Below are positions 1 through 6,800 of a DNA stretch of 11,789 nucleotides, one piece after another; within the stretch, counting starts at the first letter, position 1, and each line of letters starts with the position of its first letter. The notes under the pieces were generated by a model. The model was not told where the DNA came from, ran no database searches, and was given only the letters and a program-made list of their open reading frames with translations. Position numbers and translations under genes: made by a program. The stretch is taken from assembly GCA_002431845.1 (NCBI GenBank), contig DJEH01000039.1:3514-15302 (forward strand), read 5' to 3'. Origin of the DNA: Prevotellaceae bacterium UBA5903 (GTDB lineage: Bacteria; Bacteroidota; Bacteroidia; Bacteroidales; Bacteroidaceae).

Positions 1-116
1 TCACGGCCGTGATACGCCAACTATATTCGTATGCTTTGTGCAGCACGACGCTTTGATAAGCATAGTAGCATGCACCTTTAGAGCGTGATACAATTATAAT
101 ATAACTCAAAACTCAC
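1..116. other. Leader region without an assignable gene
   Basis: No gene can be supported here. Two forward frames are open from the left edge and stop at 54-56 and 86-88, so either could be the last few codons of an upstream gene, but neither tail is recognisable. Bases 1-12 form a perfect palindrome (tcacggccgtga) cut by the window edge. An AT-rich stretch just before the 117 start contains TATAAT at 95-100. It has no matching upstream box, and it is not the usual Bacteroidetes promoter form (TAnnTTTG), so I do not call a promoter. Confidence 0.4.
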
Positions 117-1190
117 ATGTATCATCACTCTACACTCCACCTTTTCAATCCCTCTCACGATGAGGCTTTGGCTGCTCATTCGCCCTATTATTCACCCTCA
201 AAAATAGCACAGAAGTTGGCTTCGCAATGGGCCTTGCTACCCTCGCTGTGGGCAAACGATGGCGATGCCGTATATATACCAACCAATGCAGAACAACTGC
301 TTGAAGCTAAAGTACTACAAGTAAACGGCAAACAAATACGATTGGTGCAGCGCTCTGACATGAACCCGCGCTTTTGGCAAACCATATCGCAGGTGCAGCC
401 GTGGGGGTGGGATGCATTGGTAAAACATCAGCTCGTCAAGATGAACGCTCCCACCGAACTCTTGCCTACCGACGAGGCTTTAGAGCAAATACGCCAACTG
501 AGTAGCCGCCAAACCACGGCAGATGTGCTGCCCATGCTCGTTGATAGGCTTACGGCCTATGCTGCTTTACCGATGGTTGGATGCTCGTACATTGTGGATA
601 ATTGGGAGGAGCTGATGCAACTTGTTGATGATTATGGCAATGTAATGGTCAAGTCGTTGTGGTCGTGTAGTGGGCGGGGAGTATTTCCACTAAACGCTCA
701 TCCTTCGGCTTCGGTTGTGGGTAGGGTGCACAAACTTTTGCAACAGCAAGGAGCTATTGAGGTGGAGCCGCTCTACAAGGGTGTGACCGACTTTGCTTTA
801 GAGTTTGATGCAAAGGCTAAAGATGGTGTAACTTATCGTGGCTTGTCGCTGTTTCGTACCACCATCCGAGGTGGATATATGGCCAATGTGGTGCAGCCAC
901 AAGAGCAGTTGCAAGCACATTTGTTTAGTATGTTTCAGCCTTTACAAACAGGTTTTGACCTGCTTTGTAAGGTGTGTGAACAGGTGCTTACGGTTTACTT
1001 TTCAAAGGCAGCCTATTGCGGTCCGTTGGGCATAGACATGATGCTTGTACAGCTACCCGATGGCACTACGGCACTCCATCCATGCATTGAAGTAAACGTG
1101 CGTCGCACAATGGGCTACGTGGCTTGCCAGTTACAATCGTTGGGAGTGGGAGAGTGGCAAGCAGATTTTCCGTTTAGTAAAGAGTTTTAG
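117..1190 (+). CDS. ATP-grasp-like protein of unknown substrate
   Basis: This 357-residue protein has no signal peptide or membrane segment and is probably cytoplasmic. It opens with a distinctive HLFNPSHDEALA motif (residues 8-19) that I associate with an uncharacterised Bacteroidales family. The second half has ATP-grasp hallmarks. VMVKSLWSCSGRGV (177-189) resembles the ATP-binding lysine (K179) followed by a Ser/Gly-rich loop. GPLGIDMML (302-310) followed by IEVNVRRTMG (324-333) matches the C-terminal metal-binding Glu-x-Asn signature (E325, N327) with a nearby Arg (R329). ATP-grasp enzymes join a carboxylate to an amine or thiol using ATP; the substrates here are unknown. The start is the first ATG of the frame and has no clear Shine-Dalgarno, as is usual in Bacteroidetes. 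It is transcribed towards the CotH gene and shares a hairpin terminator with it. The fold is fairly likely; an enzymatic role is inference. Confidence 0.85.
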   Translation: MYHHSTLHLFNPSHDEALAAHSPYYSPSKIAQKLASQWALLPSLWANDGDAVYIPTNAEQLLEAKVLQVNGKQIRLVQRSDMNPRFWQTISQVQPWGWDALVKHQLVKMNAPTELLPTDEALEQIRQLSSRQTTADVLPMLVDRLTAYAALPMVGCSYIVDNWEELMQLVDDYGNVMVKSLWSCSGRGVFPLNAHPSASVVGRVHKLLQQQGAIEVEPLYKGVTDFALEFDAKAKDGVTYRGLSLFRTTIRGGYMANVVQPQEQLQAHLFSMFQPLQTGFDLLCKVCEQVLTVYFSKAAYCGPLGIDMMLVQLPDGTTALHPCIEVNVRRTMGYVACQLQSLGVGEWQADFPFSKEF

Positions 1191-1213
1191 AATGTAACAT
1201 TAAACCTTTAGAA

Positions 1214-1266
1214 AACACACAAGCCACCGCAGAGCTACTACCATGCTCTGCGGTGGCTTGTGTGTT
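1214..1266. terminator. Bidirectional intrinsic terminator, perfect 22-bp stem
   Basis: Bases 1214-1235 and 1245-1266 are exact reverse complements (22 bp) around a 9-base loop (1236-1244). The hairpin begins 24 bases after the stop of the 117-1190 gene and 28 bases after the stop of the convergent CotH gene. On the minus strand the stem runs into TTTTCT; on the plus strand it runs into gttgtta, a weaker U-run. Position and symmetry argue for a terminator serving both genes. Confidence 0.85.
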
Positions 1267-1293
1267 GTTATAGATGCAAGATGTGGATGAGAT

Positions 1294-3618
1294 TTATCTT
1301 ACAATCACCTTGTGTCCGTTTACAATGTAGGCTCCAGCACTAAAGCCAGTGAGCGGAGTGAAGCCTTGACCCACTTGGGCCGAACGAACCAAGGCGCCCG
1401 ATATGCTATAAACGCATACAATTGTGGGCTGGCCCGTGGTGATGCCAATGGCATGATTGCCACCCGTTGCCGAGAAGTAAGCATTGGCTTCGGCTTGGTT
1501 GATGCTGGTGGTTGTGGGGTCGTAGCCATATTTGAGGTCGAGCGCAGCAATGCGTTCTTTCACCCATTCTTCGGCATAGGTAGCCTCGTTTTGTAAGGCG
1601 TTGTGGTAGCGTGGCCAAGCAGTTTGTTCGCGCTTGTCGGCCTGGCTGTTGGCAAAGAGCGATGCATAGGTAGCGAAGCGTTTAGTCAAATTTTCGGGGT
1701 CGAAGTAAGTGGTGCGCAGTTCGGCATAGCGCTGTGCAAGGTCCTCGGTCCAGTTAAGATTGCTACTTTCGAGCAGGGTGAAAAGAGTGAGTTGTCCGTG
1801 TTCGTGCTGCCAAAGAAAAGAGTCGAAATCTTGAGTGGCATCGCTCGTATAGCTCGTTTCGGCATAGTAGTTTTGGCCAAAAGTTCCGTCTAAGTCCCAT
1901 GGAGCCACACCGAGTTTCTGATACTTGCTCTTGGCATTGTCGTAGATGTAGTAGAACATGTTTTTGCCATGATTGTCGGTGGCAAGCATGAGTTCTATAA
2001 ACAAGTAGTAGTCGCGCAATGTGGCATAGTCAAAGTAGGTTTTTACATTTTTGTCGAAGGCCGATTGCGAAGAGGTGGCTACAAAGTTAATGGCATTGTA
2101 GAGTGGTTGCCAATCTACAGCTTCGTCCTCATAGTCGGGATATTTAATCTCAAAGCCTCGCCATGTTTCTACGCCAAGCGTGTTGGTGTAGCTTGCAGGA
2201 GCATGGTGGGGGTAGTATTTGCGGTCGGTGTCGTGACCCATAAAAACCTCGTAGCTCCAATCGGACGACTTGTAGAGCAAACCATGTATCTCGTCTTCGC
2301 CAGAGTCTGACTTTGCAGCCTCTTTAAACTTTTTAAGCTTGAGTTGCTTGCGGTCCATCTTTTCGGTCATGCAGTAAAGGCCGTGGTAAGAACCATTAAG
2401 AAACACTTCGACAAAGCGTCCGCGTGTGCCAGTAAGTGCTTTGGGTTCCTTATCGGCATAGTATGGACGAACCGAAAAGTCGTTCCATAAGTCGGTGCCT
2501 ACGCGATTGCGCATACAAGCACGGTCAATGTACATGGCATCGAGTATCCAACTTTTGTCCTCGCGCAATGAGAAGAAAGAATGGTCGAGGTTATTGCCTT
2601 CGGCATCGCAAAGCTTAAGGGCATACGACTTCTTTGGGAACGACTGTGCAGTGGCACCACGATATTTAAAGTTAGCACTGAGTAGCTCGTCGAAGTTGGT
2701 GTTTGACGCATCGTTTACGCGTATGCTTCCCAATGTGTAGTACGACCCATTGCACGACGCCAAGTTGATATCTACAATAGGCAAGTACGTAAAGCGAAGC
2801 TTAGCAGTAGCCGTTGGTTCGCCACCAACAGCAAGGGTTAGCGTATAGTCTGTTTGGCACGAGGGGGAGGTAAGAGCAATCGTATCGCCATTTAAGTGCT
2901 GAGCCTCGTCTATGCTGATAGCAGCATCAGCGGGTTGTCCATCGGCCAATGTATAGCGGAATGTAGTGGTCCAGGTGCCACCTTGTTGCAAAGAGTCGGG
3001 CAGAGAAGCAAAGTAGGTTTGCGATGCTTTGTCGTATACAAGCAACTTGTTGTTGAGCATTAAAGTGTCGGCAGCAACTTCAAAGTTGCTGCCTGTGCTT
3101 GCGCCAGCAGTAACCTCTTTGCCCTTTTCGTCGTATATCTTAAAAAGCTCGTTGTCGGCCCCGCTACCTTCGTAGCTACCAAGCAGATAAGAGCCATCGC
3201 GACGCAGATTGAACCATTGCGTAGGGTCTTGCACATTGCGTATGGTCCAATATCCATTGTCCTCAACAAGGGTCCATTCGCTTGCGCTCCCTTTGGGCCA
3301 CGAGGTCGGTTCAATGCCCTTTGCCACTTGGTTGATGCGGTTGCCTGTGTAGGTAACATACTCCATTGTTTTGGCATTTTGCAGATAGTAACCATTGGTT
3401 GATGCCGTAAGATACCACCAGCCATCACTGCACTCGTTTGTGCCTGTTACGTAATAATAGTAGGCCGACGAGCCATGTTCGCTACCAAGTGCAAGCACAC
3501 CATTTTCGTAAAGTTTGCAACTCAAACGGTACTTCGAGTTGCTATCGAAAGTGGCTCCAGCTTGTGCCTGAGCTAATAAAACAAAGAAGCTAATAAATAA
3601 TAAGTAAAAATGCTTCAT
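1294..3618 (-). CDS. Secreted CotH-family (atypical kinase fold) protein, T9SS cargo
   Basis: This 774-residue exported protein has a signal peptide at residues 1-20 (KHFYLLFISFFVLLAQAQA, cleavage near A20). Residues about 25-165 are rich in Trp/Tyr and look like a trefoil or ricin-like carbohydrate-binding domain. Residues about 180-280 look Ig-like. The CotH domain follows: FKYRGATAQSFPKKSYALKL (317-336), WILDAMYIDRACMRNRVG (357-374), VEVFLNGSYHGLYCMTEKMD (403-422), TDNHGKNMFYY (547-557) and APWDLDGTFG (572-581). In Bacillus CotH two aspartates are essential for ATP-dependent protein phosphorylation; D548 and D575 or D577 are the likely counterparts. Residues about 705-774 form a T9SS type A sorting domain ending AGAYIVNGHKVIVR. 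It should therefore act outside the cell or on its surface. The gene is monocistronic by its flanking terminators. The family assignment is strong; kinase activity and substrate are unproven. Confidence 0.92.
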   Translation of the reverse strand: MKHFYLLFISFFVLLAQAQAGATFDSNSKYRLSCKLYENGVLALGSEHGSSAYYYYVTGTNECSDGWWYLTASTNGYYLQNAKTMEYVTYTGNRINQVAKGIEPTSWPKGSASEWTLVEDNGYWTIRNVQDPTQWFNLRRDGSYLLGSYEGSGADNELFKIYDEKGKEVTAGASTGSNFEVAADTLMLNNKLLVYDKASQTYFASLPDSLQQGGTWTTTFRYTLADGQPADAAISIDEAQHLNGDTIALTSPSCQTDYTLTLAVGGEPTATAKLRFTYLPIVDINLASCNGSYYTLGSIRVNDASNTNFDELLSANFKYRGATAQSFPKKSYALKLCDAEGNNLDHSFFSLREDKSWILDAMYIDRACMRNRVGTDLWNDFSVRPYYADKEPKALTGTRGRFVEVFLNGSYHGLYCMTEKMDRKQLKLKKFKEAAKSDSGEDEIHGLLYKSSDWSYEVFMGHDTDRKYYPHHAPASYTNTLGVETWRGFEIKYPDYEDEAVDWQPLYNAINFVATSSQSAFDKNVKTYFDYATLRDYYLFIELMLATDNHGKNMFYYIYDNAKSKYQKLGVAPWDLDGTFGQNYYAETSYTSDATQDFDSFLWQHEHGQLTLFTLLESSNLNWTEDLAQRYAELRTTYFDPENLTKRFATYASLFANSQADKREQTAWPRYHNALQNEATYAEEWVKERIAALDLKYGYDPTTTSINQAEANAYFSATGGNHAIGITTGQPTIVCVYSISGALVRSAQVGQGFTPLTGFSAGAYIVNGHKVIVR

Positions 3619-3660
3619 AGTGATTAGTAGTAAAAAATAAGTGTGTAGTTAATTTGCTTG

Positions 3661-3692
3661 TAAAAGTACAAAATGAAACCCAACCAATCCAA
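3661..3692 (-). promoter_or_regulatory. Possible Bacteroidetes-type promoter for the CotH gene
   Basis: Read on the minus strand, TACTTTTA (3668 to 3661) matches the Bacteroidetes -7 element TAnnTTTG except for the last base. A TTGG at 3692-3689 lies 20 bases upstream and is a weak match to the -33 TTTG element. The -7 box ends about 42 bases before the CotH start at 3618, leaving a plausible 5' leader of about 35 bases. The match is imperfect in AT-rich DNA, so this is tentative. Confidence 0.3.
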
Positions 3693-3722
3693 TATTTACA
3701 TTAAAAAAATAGAAAGTAAAAC

Positions 3723-3771
3723 ATAAGAGAGACAAAACCATGTTTTTTAAACACGGCTTTGCCTCTCTCAT
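3723..3771 (-). terminator. Intrinsic terminator of the giant surface-protein gene
   Basis: Bases 3723-3745 and 3749-3771 pair over 23 positions around a 3-base loop. Four positions (3725/3769, 3732/3762, 3737/3757, 3740/3754) are not Watson-Crick. In minus-strand RNA all four become G-U wobbles, whereas in plus-strand RNA they are A-C mismatches, so the structure is built to work on the minus strand. The minus-strand stem is followed by UUAUGUUUUACUUUC-like sequence. It lies 69 bases past the stop of the 3840-10274 gene and upstream of the CotH promoter region. Confidence 0.75.
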
Positions 3772-3781
3772 ATTAGTGTGT

Positions 3782-3829
3782 TAAGTAGGTGTTCAAAATT
3801 CATATCTATTAATTTTGAATATCTACTTA
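3782..3829 (+). repeat. Second inverted repeat in the 3' region of the giant gene
   Basis: Bases 3782-3800 and 3811-3829 pair over 19 positions around a 10-base loop, starting 11 bases past the giant gene's stop codon. The two imperfect pairs (3789/3822 and 3791/3820) are G-U in plus-strand RNA but A-C in minus-strand RNA, the opposite bias to the neighbouring terminator. On the plus strand the stem is followed by a U-rich ttattt. It might stop antisense transcription, stabilise an RNA end, or bind a protein as DNA; none of these can be decided from the sequence. Confidence 0.5.
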
Positions 3830-3839
3830 TTATTTCAGC

Positions 3840-6800
3840 CTATAGCTTTATAATCTTAGTAGTGCATTTACCATCTTCGGTGCGAACCACAGCAACGTAC
3901 ATGCCGCTTGTTAGGCCTGTTAGGTTGATAGTGTTGTGGGGCTTGGCATTGTCAATGTTCAGAATCTGGCGGCCGTTGGCATCGGTTATAAACAGAGAAG
4001 CTTTTGTGTCTTTGCTTATATCAACATTGAGAATGTCTTTTACCAAAGTGGGATATACCTTAATGCTATTAGCATTTGCTTCGCTCACGTTGTCGGGGAT
4101 GAGCACCTTGTAGAAGAAGGTAACCACCTCGCTCTCTTCGCCCTCCATATATGCCATAGCCTTGATTTCGGTGTCGGCATTGATTGGTATGGGGGTGCCA
4201 TCATAGAGTTTGCGAGCCTCGGTGTTATCACATGGACATGAACCATCAAGTGTGTAGTATATCTGTGCGCCCTCGGTGCTACAATGCAGGGTGATGGCGG
4301 TGCCTTTTTCAATTGTTGAGCCTGTGGCAATGTTGGCAGTTGGGGCAGCAACAGGTTGTTTCTGCACCTCTTTTACCGAAATGATGGTGGTGCCAGAAAG
4401 TTCTTTGTCGGCTAACTTAAAGGTAATGGCTGCCATGCCTGGAAGCTCGCCATTTACTACGATTTGAGCATGTCCTTCTTCATTGAGCGTGCACTTGGTG
4501 GTGTTGGTACTAATGATAAGGTTTGAAGACAAGTTTACCTCTACCTCCTTGCCTGCAGCGGCAGCAGCGGGCAATACGGCAATATCAAGGGTTTTGCTCT
4601 TGCCATAATCAATGCTTACAGCAGAGTCGCATTCAATGCGCTTAATCTCCTTGCTTGCAACGAATGATTGCATGTAGTCGCTTTCCATGCGAATGCCTGT
4701 ATAGCTCTTCACTTGGTTTTTAACGATGAGTGTAACAGTTGCGGCATCAAATGGTTCTTTGGCATTAAAGCGCAATTTTGAGGCATAATGTAGGCTCTTG
4801 TCGTTGTAGTCGGCCTCTTCGTTTAACAACTCAATTTGACCTTTTATTGATTTATTATCCACCATCACACTGATGTTATCCGTGTTGAGTGTTTCGGTCA
4901 TCATGTACTTATCAAACGTTAGTTCCACTGCATCTTCGTAGGCTTTAGCGTCCTTCACGTTAGGTTGTACATTCTGTTTCATACCAATGTTCACATCGAG
5001 CTGTGGTGGAGGAACGGGGAGCCAGTCAGAGTAAGTGGTTTCGTACCCTTCTTTCTCAAACTTCACTTGCCACAAACCTTGCGGCACGTCCCAACGATAA
5101 AAACCATTCTCGTCTGTAAACAGCGGGTTCTTCTGTGCATACTCCTCAGCATTCCATTTCACAATGTTCTCATGTAGGTCGCCATACATATCCTCTACCA
5201 TCTCTTTGTAGTAGACAGTAGCCTTTACACCTTCAAGACGATTTGATAGGACGGACTCGTAGACGTAGCCAGAGGGGTCCATTACATGTTCTACTTTAGG
5301 AAGCGGCCAATTTGTAGGTTTGTTGTCTTTGTTATCAGGTTTAGGATTATCGTCCTTTCCCTTGCACTTAAGTTCTTTAAGTTCTTTTTCAAGAGATTTG
5401 ATAGCTTTATCGTGTAATTTTTCTTTTGCAAAGCTAATGCCGAATGAATAGAGATCAAGCCCTATAGAAGCTAACTGCGCACCAGGATTATTTGTGGCAT
5501 CTAAAACCATCCCAGCGATATCCGCTCCGATGCTTTGTATGCTTAAATAAGCAAACCCTATGGTACTTGCAATGCTTCTGTTCCATATAGAAGACCATCT
5601 GTTAGCATCATTTTCACATGGATATTTAGCCAATTCTTTTTTCAGAAGACTTATCCATTCGGACATTTGATCTTTGCTATCAAGAATGTCAAGGGCGGTA
5701 GGTATAAGTTGTAATACTGCACCAATTGTTGTTCCGACAACTTTGCTAACACGTCCTAAAATTTTAACATTCTTAGAATGTCGTGCTGCTTTAATGCTTG
5801 TAGGCACTTTGCTTATAAAGGACTTTGCTGCTTGGTACACATTCTTGACAAGTTCTTGTTCTTTGTCAATGTTCTTTAATCCTTTAGTGATACTCTTTAG
5901 TTCATCTTTAGCTTTACTTAGAGAGCTTCTATATTCAGATAGAATATTCTTTTGATTATTTAACCAGAATTTTTCAATATCTATCTGATTAAGGATTTTA
6001 TTCTTTTCAGCTTCAGTTTCTGCAACCTTTAGTGCAGCGTTGAGGCTAGATATATTATTGGATGTTTGCTTTGTAAGGTTCTCGTAATATTTAATGCTGT
6101 TTCGGAGACTTACAATACTACTTTCTAATTCTCCTTGTCTTTTGAATAGCGATGATTTGTGCTTTTGCAGTAGATTGACAGATGCTTCATAGACTTTTTG
6201 AATCGCTTGCTTAGTACCTTTAATTCCTTGTTCGTAGGTACATTCAAATGCCTCATAAATATCTTCGTAACAAGATTTGATATCAGATAAAATACGAACT
6301 AATTTGTATTTGTCTTCAGTGTCTTGCAAATCAGAACGCAAATCATCAAGGCTCTCTAAAGCATCCTTTATATTATTTAGGCACTTAACAATACTATTTA
6401 CTTCGCCTAATTTAGCAGCTTTAGTTTCTGCACTAGTTCTTATTATAGTGCGATACATAGACTTACTATCTATGAATATCTTTTCATTGTCACTATGTAA
6501 AATGAATAGAGCAGAACCATCTGTTTTATCATATTTTACATATCCTTGATTGAGCAAATCTTCTTCATTGATAGAACTTAATTTGTCACGTACAATTTGG
6601 GTTTGTCCTCCGAAGGTAGAATATGAATAGTCAAAATAATCTTCATTATCTGATTGTGAACCCAAAATAGCTAAATATCCATTAAGAATATCGTTGAAGT
6701 TATTAGTTATTTCTTTGGTATCTTTTTGATATGCTATAAGGCTATCATTAGAAACAGTAATGAGAGAATCTATGTTTTCGTAATTTTTAGCCTCTGCATT

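Noticed and set aside
1..12. Palindrome tcacggccgtga at the left edge
   Set aside because: It is perfect but short and cut by the window edge, so it cannot be told from chance or from part of a longer hairpin.
95..100. TATAAT before the 117 start
   Set aside because: It lacks a partner box at the right spacing, is not the typical Bacteroidetes promoter element, and sits in AT-rich DNA where it can arise by chance.
1969..2310. 113-codon forward ORF inside the CotH gene
   Set aside because: It lies wholly antisense to a well-supported CotH coding frame and has no recognisable product or start signal; it is a shadow frame.
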